Assembly: GCA_037693485.1 (NCBI GenBank)
Contig: CM075352.1
Span: forward strand, 64,482,001-64,546,000
Reading direction: 5' to 3'
Length of the DNA: 64,000 bases
Source of the DNA: Kitagawia praeruptora
Lineage: Eukaryota > Streptophyta > Magnoliopsida > Apiales > Apiaceae
In this document: positions 21,635 through 32,485 of the stretch, piece after piece
Numbering within the stretch: the first letter of the stretch is position 1
How the letters are laid out: every line of letters starts with the position of its first letter
Position numbers and translations under genes: made by a program
The notes under the pieces: generated by a model
What the model saw: the letters and a program-made list of their open reading frames with translations, nothing else
Told to the model about the DNA's origin: nothing
Database searches by the model: none

Positions 21635-24600
21635 TTAAATCATTGAAATATCCGACAATAGAGTCTCCAACAAGCATACTGGAGGAGACGTAGAAATAAC
21701 AAAGCTATTCAGCTCACAAGGGATTCTAGCCAATCTATGCGCTACCTTGTTTGCCCGCTTTCTAGCATAACCAACTGAAAGACCATCCTTGTTACGAAGA
21801 ATGGTTGTACACTGCTTCACAATATCACCCAGCTCCAAGTAGTTCGTACCTGGTTTGTTGATTGCATTTACACTAAGTAAAGAGTCACTCTCCACTTTAG
21901 CAACCTCCACTGCTAGTTCTTCTGCCCAGATTAGTGCTTCAAGGATACCCACCATCTCTGCCTCCAAGACTGACACACGACCTGCAGCTCTCACAGTTTT
22001 CCCCCCAACATAGTGCCCCTGGTGGTTCCTGATTACCATCCCCACTGAGAACGAATTTTCCCCCTCCCTGACTGAGGCGTCTACATTGATCTTGAAAGTA
22101 CCTAATGCTGGTGCAACCCATTTTTGATCCTGACCCTGCAATTGGACACCCCGGCCTGATGGAGATTGAGATTTTGCTTTGTTCGCCTCACGCCAGTCGA
22201 CAATCTGCTGCAAACTCCACTTTGTAACTGCCACAGGCGTTATATTTCTTCCTTCAAAGATAATTTTATTCCGAGCAAACCACACCCCCCATAATACAGC
22301 AGTAATTTTCACCAGCTTGTCCTCAGGTGCTTCGCTTAGCATATTCAGTAACCAAATTTCAGCTTCGTCAATATCTCCAAAGTCATAACCCAGCCCAACT
22401 TGCCCCCAACATTCTTTAGCAAATCTGCACTCGAAGAACAGATGTCGAAGGTGTTCGACCTCACCAGCACAACAAACACAACCAATGGGAACATTTACAC
22501 CCCTCCATCGAAGCAGAATACGGATAGGAATATTGTTACGACAAAATCTCCAGAGGAAGACTTTAAATCTGTGAGGAACCTTAAGATTCCATAATCTACT
22601 CCATCCCCTCGACTGCCGCACTCCTACATCACCTATACGATCCCGATGCCACTGTTGGTACCCCGTTTTCACTGTGTACTGTCCATCCATGGAATGAACC
22701 CAGGCTACCCTGTCCTTAGTACAAATTTGTGGAATACGAGTGTTTAGAATGGCATTTGCATCCTCAGGGCAGAAGTGCAATCTAACTTTACCTGCATCCC
22801 AACCCTTGTCGTTCCTCCTGAAAAACTCACTGACTTTCATATCTAAAGCTGCGGAACTACACCTTTCCTGGTCCACACAAAAATTATCTTTTCCCCTCAG
22901 CCATCTATCCTTACTAATGTTGATAGTCTGCCCATCTCCAATCACCCATCTCAGACCTTTTTTCAACTCTTCCTTAGCTTCCCATATCCCCGACCAAGTA
23001 TAGCTTGAGCCCCCCTTCCTAACTGCTTGCAATAAGTTGCAGTCGGGGTAGTATTTAGCCTTCAGAATTCTTGACACTAAAGCATCTGGCTCCTGCAGAA
23101 GCTTCCAGCACTGCTTCCCTAACAAAGCCAAGTTAAATCCGTGAAGATCTCGAAACCCTAGACCACCTCTCTTCTTTGACATGCTCATCTTGTTCCAAGC
23201 TAGCCAATGAATGCCTTTCCTGCTAGAAAAGTTTGATCGCCACCAAAATGCATTCATCATACGCTCCATCTCCTGGCATAGCGATTTAGGAATTAAAAAA
23301 CAAGTCATAGTATACGAGGGAATCATCTGAGCTACATTCCTAATCATGACTGCTTTCCCCGCTCGAGATAACAACTTTGAACCCCATCCTTGGATACGCT
23401 GATAGACACTATCTTTCAAATATCTAAACACCGTTTTTTTCGACCTGCCTATCAGAGATGGCAATCCCAAATATTTGCTACCTCCCACTTCATTAAACAC
23501 CCCCAGAACCTGCTTGATTTCCAGTTGTTTATCCCGATGAACATTTGAACTGAAAAAGACTGCCGACTTTTGATAATTAACTGCCTGGCCAGAAAAATTT
23601 GCATAAGAATCCAGTAAATCCTTGATTGCCCCTGCTTCAGTTGACGTTGCTTTGAAAAATAAGAAGCTGTCATCCGCGAACAACAGATGAGTGACTGAAG
23701 GAGCTAAGTTACTGATTCTACAGCCATGAATTTGACCACTCTCTGCTGCATTCCTTAATTTTAACGACAACCCTTCCACACATAACAAGAACAAATACGG
23801 GGAAAGGGGGTCCCCTTGACGGAGACCTCTTTTCGGGTTAATGGGTCCAATAATAGAACCTTGAAATGAGATAGAGTAGGAGACCGTCTTCACACACAGC
23901 ATCACCCATCTAATCCACTTCTCCGAGAACCCCATTATAGACATTCTATTTTCCAAGTAATCCCATTTTACTCGGTCATAGGCTTTGCTAATATCCAGCT
24001 TAAGAGCTACCTCACCTTCCTGCCCACCATTCTTACGTTTCATATAGTGAATCAACTCAAAAGCTATCAAAACATTGTCCGTAATATTGCGCCCAGGAAC
24101 GAACGCTGACTGTTCTTCTGAGATGACTACATGGAGAATTTTTTGGAGTCTGTTCGCCAAAACTTTTGCAATGAGCTTGTATAAAACGTTGCACAAAGCA
24201 ATGGGACGAAGGTCTTTAACCTCCACAACATTCTCCTTTTTCGGAATCAACACCAGGTTTGTATCATTCACCCCCGACGGAAATCTGCACTCAGATAGCC
24301 ACTCTTGGCAACTCTTAAAGACTTCTTTACCTACTAACTTCCAGAAATGTTGAAAGAAGCCTGGATTTAATCCATCCGGGCCACTAGCCTTATCCGGATG
24401 CATACTCTTGACTGCCTCTGTAAACTCTTCAAAGGTAAGGTTAGCCGTTAGCAAGTCATTTTGATCCGCTGAAATTAGTCCTTCACTACCCTGACGAGGA
24501 TACTGAACATCGCCATCAGTATCTGCAAAAACGCTGGTGTAGTACCTCTCCAGTAAATTACAAATATCCTCATGCTTTGTCATTAACCTCCCGTCATCTG

Positions 24601-25720
24601 ATTTAAGCTCAGAGATAAAGTTTGTTTTCTTCCTGCTAGAAGCAGTGGCATGAAAGAACTTGGAATTTGCGTCTCCATCTTGAAGCCAGTAAATCTTTGC
24701 TCTTTGCTTCCAATAAGTCTCCTCATGCAATAGAAGTTCATTAAACTTCTCCTTTTCCTCAAAGTACATCTGAATACCATCATCATCTTCTCTGTTCTTA
24801 AGCACATCAATAACCGATTTCTGCTTTAGCAATTTCTCCCTGAACTTGTGAAAAAATGTCCTCCCCCACTTAGCCATGAATGCTGACACGGAGATCAACT
24901 TTGGCAAAAGGTGAATTGCAGGCAAGTTTTGCCAGAATTTCTCCACTTCATTATGGAAACTTGCTTCCTTCAACCAAGTGTTTTCAAATTTAAATCGAAA
25001 CTGTTTTTTGGACAGGGAGGTATTGAATAGCTCTAACCTTATGGGATCATGATCTGAGACCGTGGTATGAAAAACTGAAAGAGTGCACAGCGGAAACAAA
25101 TGCCCCCACGAATCCGTAGCAAAGGCTCTGTCTAGCTTTTCACGAACCCAAGAACTTGTACCTTTGCTTTTCTCCCACGTGAAATCCCCACCTTTGAGCT
25201 CGACCTCAATTAAAGAACAATCTTCAATAACCTTTTTAAAACCATTCAGCAGATTCTGAGGATGAGGATGCTTTCCTTTTTTATCAGTGCTATACAGAAG
25301 GTCGTTAAAATCTCCGAAGATACACCATGGGAGTTGAGAGTTAGAAGCCAAAGATCGAATGAAATCCCATGACGCTTGGCGCCTTTCTCTCTCAGGGAAA
25401 CCATAAAAGCAAGTCAGTCTCCACATTACATTGTGCCCTTCTTTTATGTTGATGTCAATATGATTCTGAGACGAGTCCACCACAGAGCACACCATATTAC
25501 GTTTCCACATGACTGCCAACCCACCTCCTCTACCTTGTCTACTTACTGCAAAGAAATTAACAAAACCAAGCTTTGAAGCAAGAGCTTCAACTTTATTGCT
25601 ATCGACGAGAGTTTCAGATAAAAATAACAAGTCAGGCTTATGAGATTTTAATAAATCTCTGAGAGCTCGAACTGTACGAGGATTGCCTAGGCCTCGACAG
25701 TTCCACCCTATCAGATTCAT
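21635..25720 (-). CDS. LINE ORF2: endonuclease, reverse transcriptase, zinc-binding region, RNase H
   Basis: 1361 residues with no internal stop. An apurinic-type endonuclease (Exo_endo_phos family) opens the protein (MNLIGWNCRGLGNPRT, LFLSETLVD, FGDFNDLLY, SDHDPIRLEL) and would nick the target DNA. Reverse transcriptase spans about residues 490-760, with LIPKKENVVEVKDLRPIAL, KLDISKAYDRV, RGLRQGDPLSPYLF and the catalytic FADD. A zf-RVT region (LWNLKVPHRFKVFLWR, CVCCAGEVEHLRHLFFEC) lies around residues 1055-1130. A plant-type RNase H follows at about residues 1215-1340 (FKINVDASVREG, LEAEMVGILEAL, ESDSLLSVNA). The start ATG overlaps the ORF1 stop as ATGA, which suggests coupled re-initiation for translation. 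Confidence 0.96.
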   Translation of the reverse strand: MNLIGWNCRGLGNPRTVRALRDLLKSHKPDLLFLSETLVDSNKVEALASKLGFVNFFAVSRQGRGGGLAVMWKRNMVCSVVDSSQNHIDINIKEGHNVMWRLTCFYGFPERERRQASWDFIRSLASNSQLPWCIFGDFNDLLYSTDKKGKHPHPQNLLNGFKKVIEDCSLIEVELKGGDFTWEKSKGTSSWVREKLDRAFATDSWGHLFPLCTLSVFHTTVSDHDPIRLELFNTSLSKKQFRFKFENTWLKEASFHNEVEKFWQNLPAIHLLPKLISVSAFMAKWGRTFFHKFREKLLKQKSVIDVLKNREDDDGIQMYFEEKEKFNELLLHEETYWKQRAKIYWLQDGDANSKFFHATASSRKKTNFISELKSDDGRLMTKHEDICNLLERYYTSVFADTDGDVQYPRQGSEGLISADQNDLLTANLTFEEFTEAVKSMHPDKASGPDGLNPGFFQHFWKLVGKEVFKSCQEWLSECRFPSGVNDTNLVLIPKKENVVEVKDLRPIALCNVLYKLIAKVLANRLQKILHVVISEEQSAFVPGRNITDNVLIAFELIHYMKRKNGGQEGEVALKLDISKAYDRVKWDYLENRMSIMGFSEKWIRWVMLCVKTVSYSISFQGSIIGPINPKRGLRQGDPLSPYLFLLCVEGLSLKLRNAAESGQIHGCRISNLAPSVTHLLFADDSFLFFKATSTEAGAIKDLLDSYANFSGQAVNYQKSAVFFSSNVHRDKQLEIKQVLGVFNEVGGSKYLGLPSLIGRSKKTVFRYLKDSVYQRIQGWGSKLLSRAGKAVMIRNVAQMIPSYTMTCFLIPKSLCQEMERMMNAFWWRSNFSSRKGIHWLAWNKMSMSKKRGGLGFRDLHGFNLALLGKQCWKLLQEPDALVSRILKAKYYPDCNLLQAVRKGGSSYTWSGIWEAKEELKKGLRWVIGDGQTINISKDRWLRGKDNFCVDQERCSSAALDMKVSEFFRRNDKGWDAGKVRLHFCPEDANAILNTRIPQICTKDRVAWVHSMDGQYTVKTGYQQWHRDRIGDVGVRQSRGWSRLWNLKVPHRFKVFLWRFCRNNIPIRILLRWRGVNVPIGCVCCAGEVEHLRHLFFECRFAKECWGQVGLGYDFGDIDEAEIWLLNMLSEAPEDKLVKITAVLWGVWFARNKIIFEGRNITPVAVTKWSLQQIVDWREANKAKSQSPSGRGVQLQGQDQKWVAPALGTFKINVDASVREGENSFSVGMVIRNHQGHYVGGKTVRAAGRVSVLEAEMVGILEALIWAEELAVEVAKVESDSLLSVNAINKPGTNYLELGDIVKQCTTILRNKDGLSVGYARKRANKVAHRLARIPCELNSFVISTSPPVCLLETLLSDISMI

Positions 25721-26934
25721 TGCGGGCGGCTGGCTTGCACTGCAAGCTCAGCCAAACTATTACTTTCAGAACCTGCAAAATCCCCACCAGAAATAACAGC
25801 TTCTTGATTGTAATTATTTTTTGACAACCTGACTCCATGCTGGCCCAAAACTATCTCCATGTTAGTCCCCCCTTCCAGGTTACTCCTCCTTCTCTTACGC
25901 TCCTCCAACTGTAAGCCCACTTTGTCTTCTTCATTTAGCTCATATAGCATATTAGAGCTAGTGGAAAAACCTTTAAAGTTTGCATTTATCAAAGATTTTG
26001 AGCTATTACTGTCGTCACTTGACCCCCTTCCATCTACTTCCTTTAAGTCATCTTCCTTCCTTGTCTCTTTCCCTTTGCTTAAGTTCCCCATCCCCCCTTG
26101 ATCAACTTGTTGATTGTTCACCCTACCAATCCCAGCCTCCCATTTATCATCATCCTCCTCCCTGAGCCATTTGCTCTGAGGTTGACCCCCCACCCTCCGT
26201 GGAGGTGCCCTCAGCCAGCTACCCCATTCCTTCACCCCTTCTTCCCCTTTACTATCCATGACCTTTCTGCAGAACCTATCGGTATGTGTAACCATACCAC
26301 AAGAGAAGCAAAACTCTCCCAGTCTTTCATATTTGCAAGATACCGTAAACTCTGTTCCATCCCTTTTAACAATCTTCTTCTTACGCTTAAGCGGCTTTCT
26401 TACATCTATTTTAATTTTAACTCTCATACACTCCCTCCAAATAGATGAATTATTTCTGGTATCATACTCAAGGAATTCGCCAAAAAAATTCCCAAGCTGT
26501 CTCCCCACCGATTCCAGCATATAACCAATGGGAAGCTCATAAAGCTGGATCCAGATATTCAGGTGCCAAAGTTTAACCTTTACAGGGTCTTCCCCTGCGG
26601 CAACCTTCTCCAAAACCAACATGACATTGTCAAACAACCAAGGCCCACCTTTCATCACCCAATTTAAATCTTCTTTGTGAAAGAATTGAAACAGAAAGAT
26701 GCCCTGTTCTAACTCCTTTATACTAATCCCCATTGCCGGTTTCCAAACATCCGCAATCTTAGTCTTCATCGCTCTAACATTGACATTCTTTACAGTCAGC
26801 AACCTTCCTACCAAACACAGCTCAAACCTGTTAACTCCTTCATCAATATCTCCTTCTAACATAAAGCTTGCATTCTCCTCTTCCTCTATCCCCAACCCTG
26901 CCATTTGTTGCTCAATACCACTAGCATTTGCCAT
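25717..26934 (-). CDS. LINE ORF1: DUF4283 and CCHC zinc-knuckle RNA-binding protein
   Basis: 405 residues. A DUF4283-type domain occupies about residues 30-180 (FELCLVGRLLTVKNVNVRAMK, FQFFHKEDLNWVMKGGPWLFDN, WIQLYELPIGYM). A zf-CCHC_4 knuckle follows at about residues 215-235 (FCFSCGMVTHTDRFC), then a basic, low-complexity tail. In this family ORF1 binds the LINE RNA. It begins at the first ATG after a stop-rich leader and ends in the ATGA overlap with ORF2. Confidence 0.93.
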   Translation of the reverse strand: MANASGIEQQMAGLGIEEEENASFMLEGDIDEGVNRFELCLVGRLLTVKNVNVRAMKTKIADVWKPAMGISIKELEQGIFLFQFFHKEDLNWVMKGGPWLFDNVMLVLEKVAAGEDPVKVKLWHLNIWIQLYELPIGYMLESVGRQLGNFFGEFLEYDTRNNSSIWRECMRVKIKIDVRKPLKRKKKIVKRDGTEFTVSCKYERLGEFCFSCGMVTHTDRFCRKVMDSKGEEGVKEWGSWLRAPPRRVGGQPQSKWLREEDDDKWEAGIGRVNNQQVDQGGMGNLSKGKETRKEDDLKEVDGRGSSDDSNSSKSLINANFKGFSTSSNMLYELNEEDKVGLQLEERKRRRSNLEGGTNMEIVLGQHGVRLSKNNYNQEAVISGGDFAGSESNSLAELAVQASRPQ

Positions 26935-27395
26935 GGCTACTCACAAACTCCCACACTATTCTAGACTGCTCTCGAATAGAGGAAAGAAATAACAAAAACT
27001 CTCACATATACATGGAGAGAAAACTGTGGAGTGTGAATCAACTGATTCCAGCTCTGGAGCTAAAAAACAAATTTAATATGTCGCAAGAACTAGACAAGGG
27101 CACTTGACACAAATAAAGCTTAATACGAGAACAAGACCAATCGCATGACTACTCAGCGAGGAAATTAGTCAAACAGATTTCGGCTAGAAGACAAAATAGA
27201 TTTGGAGCTAGCGATGAATGGATACTGTGGTCAGGATGGAAGACAGATAAGCTAATACAGAGATGAGGTGTAAGAGAGTAAGAGAGTAAGGAAGAAGTGT
27301 GGCGGCTGATCGAAAATTAGGGTTACTATATTAACCTAGAGAGAAGGGAGAGAAGAATTCTAGAGAGACAAACATTCTTTTCTTGTTAATTGCAT
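26935..27395 (-). promoter_or_regulatory. LINE 5' UTR / internal promoter region
   Basis: A 460-bp leader on the minus strand between the target duplication and the ORF1 ATG, rich in CTCTC/GAGAG. Full-length plant LINEs start transcription inside this kind of region. No specific element is identified. Confidence 0.5.
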
Positions 27396-27414
27396 CTCCT
27401 CTTGTTGTTGTTTT

Positions 27415-27645
27415 GTGTAGGATTGGGTGGAAGATCACACACGACAGATATCCCCCCTTCCCTCATCCTCATCCTCCCTCTCTCTCACTCACATATATCA
27501 TTTTCACATTTAAATTATTTTATAGCTTGCTCATATCGTAATTTTAATATTTCTTGGTTTAGCAAACAAACAAACAAGCTTATTGATCAGTCGGTTCAAT
27601 TATAAAGAAGATGACCATATAGTGGCTGCAGCCCTGTATGTGTAT

Positions 27646-27684
<39 letters not shown>

Positions 27685-28227
27685 CTCTCGTCTCTCGCTC
27701 GCTCGCCACACATATATTATGTCACTTGCATATGTAGTTGTTTGCTTCTTGGGATTCAGAAATCAGTAGCAATATTGTCTCCTGGGTTGATGCCAAAGAA
27801 ATCACAAGAAGCCATCAAAAAGTAGATGAGGAATTGGGGTTAAAACAAAAAACTTAATCTCTTGTAAAGACAAAACCAATTTTTTTTTTTGCTACGTACA
27901 TCTCTTATATGTTAAAAATTTTGTATATGAAAACCCTCTTCTTTTATGTATAAAGGTTTTTCTATATGATCTTAATTTGTCAACTACTGCATAACATGAT
28001 GTAACTCTAGATTTAGCATTTGCGAATAGCAGGAAGCAAACATGCATGCAATCCCTTTCCTTTATTACACTATTCGCATGTTAACTATGTTACATTAATC
28101 TAACGGTTAGTGATTAAGATTGTCTGTATAATACAGAAGAGAAGAGATGATGATGATGTAGAAAGGATGAAGATTTCATAGCCACAGACAGATATGTAGT
28201 AACGATCCATAATAGTAGAAAGAAAAA
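27415..28227 (+). promoter_or_regulatory. Proximal upstream region of the IDD gene, with CT microsatellite
   Basis: Non-coding DNA between the LINE and the IDD start codon. A (CT)n tract lies at about 27647-27690, a common feature of plant promoters and 5' UTRs. I cannot place the transcription start. The LINE insertion separates this segment from the older upstream region at 21337-21589. Confidence 0.55.
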
Positions 28228-30827
28228 ATGTCGAATCTAAGTTGTGCATCAGGTAATCAAACAAGTGCTTCTTCCGGTGTCAATATTATAGCTGAAATCA
28301 ATCAACCACCACTAAAGCGAAAGAGGAATTTACCAGGAAATCCAGGTATGTGCATGGATTCATAAGTTAATTCAAGCTCTTTAATTAATATATGCATGCT
28401 ATTTATATTTAGGGTGAGACTCGAATTAAATTAGATCTTCAGTCTTAATTAGAACCGATATGAGTCTTAAATTAATGTATATTTAATTATCAACTCATCT
28501 ATATATATATTCGTTCTGCTGCAGTATATATAATGTGTTTAATTCTGCTGCAAAACACACTTTTTATTTTAATGAACTATAAGATAATACAACTCAATAG
28601 CCGCACATCTATGACTAATTACAGATCCAGATGCAGAAGTGATAGCATTGTCACCAACAACCCTAATGGCAAGGAACAGATTTGTATGTGAAATATGTAA
28701 TAAGGGTTTTCAAAGAGATCAGAATCTGCAGTTGCACAGAAGAGGGCATAATCTGCCATGGAAGTTGAAGCAGAGAAACAGTAAAGAGGTGATTCGAAAG
28801 AAAGTGTATGTGTGCCCAGAAACAAGCTGTGTCCACCATGAGGCTTCGAGGGCACTCGGAGACTTAACCGGAATAAAGAAGCATTTCTCGAGAAAGCACG
28901 GGGAGAAGAAGTGGAAATGTGAGAGATGTAGTAAGCGTTATGCAGTTCAATCTGATTGGAAAGCTCATTCTAAGACCTGTGGCACAAGAGAGTATAGATG
29001 TGACTGTGGAACCATCTTCTCTAGGTACATACATTATCTCTTCAAATATTAATTATAGGTCCTGCAGACTGCCAAGGAAACTGCAAATAAAATTTAATAT
29101 TTATTTGAAGAAGAAAATTTTAACATATTCAAAACACTTTGATATTTGTGTAAAAGTCAATTCAACAACCTATAATTAGGAAAAGAGGTAATATTATTTT
29201 AATTTTTAATATTTCTGTCCGGGAGAGAATTATACTACATTTAGTAGATATATATGTTTACTTGTAAGCTAGTGTATAACTAGCATTCAGTAAGGTACAT
29301 AACAAACATGTAACATGCATTCACTCTAATTTGATGGAGGTCTTGTGTTTATATAATTTACGATGTACGTTCAGGTGCATAACCAGCTGGGACTAATTCC
29401 ATACATACAATGGTTTTTAGCTTTGTTTGTTATGTTAAATAAATAAAAGTAGGACATTAGCTACGTTGGATAACAACCTTTTTTTTTTTGCCAAGTCGTT
29501 GGATAACAACTTGGGTGTAACTAAAAGTGTCCAAATATGATGCATGATCGTCAGGAGAGAAGTGTCTAAGATGATACACAAGTGTCGAGTGTGGATCAGG
29601 AGAGAAGTGTCTAAGATGATACACAAGTGTCGAGTGTCGGACTCTGATACGTATCATGCGTAATTCTATTTGATATGTCATTATATGCTAGACAAAGAGT
29701 GTAGTAGTTAAATTAGCTATGGCACAATTCTCTGCCTAATCAAACATGGGGTGTGTTGTTTTTTAGGAGAGACAGTTTCATAACACACAGAGCCTTCTGT
29801 GATGCTCTAGCAGAAGAAAGTGCCAAGTCAATTCCTGCTGCTACTGCAATTGGTAATCCACTTGATCAATCTGCAGCAGAAACACCTAGTACTACTTCTG
29901 ATAATAATAATAATAATAATCCACATTCACCACTCCAACCCCAATTATTCAACAACTTGACCCATCATTTCAATGCCTTCTCCATGAAAAAAGAGCAACA
30001 ACAAAATATTCCACAATGGCTAGCTCCTCTGGGCCTGGCCCCACATTCCCAAACTCCCAAGATTTTTACTAGTGATCATTTAGATTTATCATCCCCCTAT
30101 CATCAAGATCTCACTCAACCAATCACCTCCCTAGATAATCCAAACCCTAACCCTAGCTCTAGTGGTGTTGGGCCCGGGCCCACTTTTCCTCCAGCTAATT
30201 ATATCATGAAAACTGCAACAGCAGACATCACCTCCCCACACATGTCTGCAACAGCATTGCTTCAAAAAGCAGCTATCATGGGTGCAACCATCAGCAACAA
30301 AACAAGCTCATCATCACTACCGTCCATGAGCATGACTCTGATGAGACCCCACCAAGCTCAACCTGAGGTATCCGCATCTGATTATTACTCCATTTGATAA
30401 TATATACTCCGTATTGTTTACTCTGGAATTTGCCTCACGTGAACACAGTGTGTTTATGCAGGAGGCCAGTAGGGTACTTTTGTCTTCATTCAAGAGTAAA
30501 GATGCTTATTCTTGTCTTACTGGGGAGCAGGAATTACATGCTGCAACTGCAGGTGCAGCTCCACCTGCACCTCCACCAAGCAATTCTTTTAATCAAGATC
30601 ATCATATGGTTTTTGATCATGGGTCATCAAGAAGAAATACCTTTGAAGATTTTGCGTTTAGCACGGCTGGTTTCATGAATTCAAAGGAAGATGCTGATCA
30701 TCATCGTCATCATGGCGGCAGTGGTGGCGGCATTGGGAATAATGATGATGGAATGACGAGGGATTTTCTTGGTCTAAGGCCTCTTTCGAATTCCGACATT
30801 CTCGATTTAGCTAATTTGCAAGCCTAA
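28228..30827 (+). CDS. IDD: INDETERMINATE DOMAIN (IDD) family C2H2 zinc-finger transcription factor, four exons
   Basis: Exons 28228-28345, 28625-29024, 29767-30367 and 30462-30827 join in frame to 494 residues; all introns are GT...AG. An N-terminal nuclear-localisation stretch (LKRKRNLPGNPDPDAEVIAL) leads into the ID domain. Its four fingers are CEICNKGFQRDQNLQLHRRGH (from residue 61), one starting YVCPETSCVHHEASRALGDL, the C2HC finger WKCERCSKRYAVQSDWKAH, and one around FSRRDSFITHRAFCDAL. Asn-, Gln- and Ser-rich linkers follow. The family motifs MSATALLQKAA (about residue 332) and TRDFLGL (about residue 472) are intact; they are known to contact GRAS proteins such as SHR, SCR and DELLA. 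The protein should act in the nucleus as a DNA-binding regulator. Which IDD member it is cannot be settled from sequence memory. No sign of decay. Confidence 0.96.
29551..29642. repeat. Tandem duplication inside IDD intron 2
   Basis: A 46-bp unit (TCAGGAGAGAAGTGTCTAAG, then ATGATACACAAGTGTCGAG) occurs twice in a row, nearly identical. It lies in the 742-bp second intron and does not affect the coding sequence. Confidence 0.85.
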
Positions 30828-31511
30828 CTATATGAATCCTAAAAATACTAGTAATTCTGATGATCAAAACCTTATCTGATTTGGCAGGTACATGCATGCA
30901 TGGTTAATTAACTTTTCAACGTTAAGCTAAGTTTTGACGTACGAAAGAATCCTTTATTTCTAGTTTCCCAAAATTTAATGCTAGCCTTTTGTTCTTTATT
31001 TTTTCTACTGCTAATATATTCATCAGGAAAGGAAACTTAACCATTTGACGGACTCCTCAGCTTAAATGGGAATCCTTGTTGCACACTGAAAGAGTATAGC
31101 ATAGGATTCTGATTCTTCCTAGTAGACAAATACTCACGTGTCTGCATGTGCGAAACATATTCAATTATTCCCAATTAACAACTGTGTGCGAGACTGCGAG
31201 TTTACAGGGAAAGTAAGAATTTTTTTTTTTGTTTGTAACGCGGAAAATAAGAAATTAACAAGCAAGAAAATTGTCATATAAAGTTGCAAAATACTGTTTT
31301 ATCGAATAATTCTAAGCCTTCAGAAGTTGTTAGATCAAGTTACCGTATCCACCGACTACCATGCAATTAGTTGTACAATATCATATCATAGCTAGGCTGA
31401 GCTCGAAATTTCGGCAAAACAATATGTAGCCAAGTTTATGGATGAATGATTACATGCACATTACAGTGTATGGAAAGCCTTGTCTCGGATGCTTGAAACA
31501 TGGATCGGTCG
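30828..31511. other. 3' flank of the IDD gene
   Basis: Would hold the 3' UTR and terminator, but I cannot place the polyadenylation site. No other gene seen. Confidence 0.5.
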
Positions 31512-31773
31512 TACTCCCTCTTTGCCTTAATATGTTTCTCATTTTGACTTTTGTTACTATTTATTATAAGTGATTGACTACTAATTTACGCATAATTTAT
31601 AAGACAAAATATAGTCACGAGTGATCTTGTTGAATTCGTAATTATGAGTACTTTAATACAGTGAAGTTTTTATATTTAGTACTAATACAAAATTCAAGAT
31701 ATTAACAATCAAAAGTGTACGTTGACAAACGTGTTTTTAAAAACAGGAAACATATTATGAGACGGAGGGAGTA
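31512..31773. mobile_element. Stowaway-type MITE
   Basis: TA-bounded, with inverted ends CTCCCTCTTTGCCTTAATATG and its complement (CATATTATGAGACGGAGGGAG). Same family as 15401-15652. Confidence 0.85.
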
Positions 31774-31849
31774 TAAGATTTGGGATTCTGCAGAGAATGT
31801 ACGAGTTTCCGTGATTTTGAAATAAATTCTGTAAAAACTGACTAGGAAG

Positions 31850-32169
31850 TACTCCCTCCGTCCCGGTGATTTATATACGTTTGGTTTGAGCACGGAGACC
31901 AAAAAAATGTATAAAAAAATGAGTAAAGTTAGATGAAAAGTGGGTAAAATGGTGGGACCTATCAATATTTAATAATAGATTTTAGATAATGGAGGAAAGT
32001 AGTGGGTGTAATAGTGTTTTATATTATAGATTTTAGATAGCGAAGAAAAGTTAGTGGGTGTAATAGTATTTTTTATTATTAAAATTTTACTACTATTTTT
32101 GAAATGTATAGAAATGATGGAACACCCCAAAATAATAAGTGCGTAGAAATGAATGGGACGGAAGGAGTA
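31850..32169. mobile_element. Stowaway-type MITE, second family
   Basis: TA-bounded ends CTCCCTCCGTCCCGGTGATT and AATGGGACGGAAGGAG are inverted. Inside, a block with GTGGGTGTAATAGT and TTTTAGATA is duplicated (about 31970-32080). Confidence 0.85.
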
Positions 32170-32485
32170 CTGCTTTCAAGTAGCTGAACATTATTAATAA
32201 TCAATTATAATCATCATTTTAATGTTTGTACACTTTGTAGTAATTTTAATGTACTATATACGTCTATACACGAGTTGCAAAACTTAAGTAGATATAATTT
32301 AACTTGTGCTAATTATAATTAGGACAGGGGACCTTTACAGGCAAAAGATAACATGGCGAGGGACAGGTACCCCAGCTAAATTCTCCATTTTCTTAATATA
32401 TAGTTTACTTTTACATTGTTCCATCTCTGTCAAACTCAGTTCCAGTAGCTAGTATTACAGGAAGTGAGTTTGAGAGAGATGAAAC

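Larger units (their letters stand above)
21605..27395 (-). mobile_element. Full-length plant LINE (L1-like, with RNase H) with 19-bp target duplication
   Basis: On the minus strand: 5' UTR about 26935-27395, ORF1, ORF2 overlapping by ATGA, a very short 3' UTR and an 11-base poly(A) (T run 21605-21615). The direct repeats CTCCTCTTGTTGTTGTTTT at 21590-21608 and 27396-27414 are identical over 19 bp, which proves target-primed insertion. Both ORFs are open, so the copy is young and could be autonomous. Confidence 0.95.
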
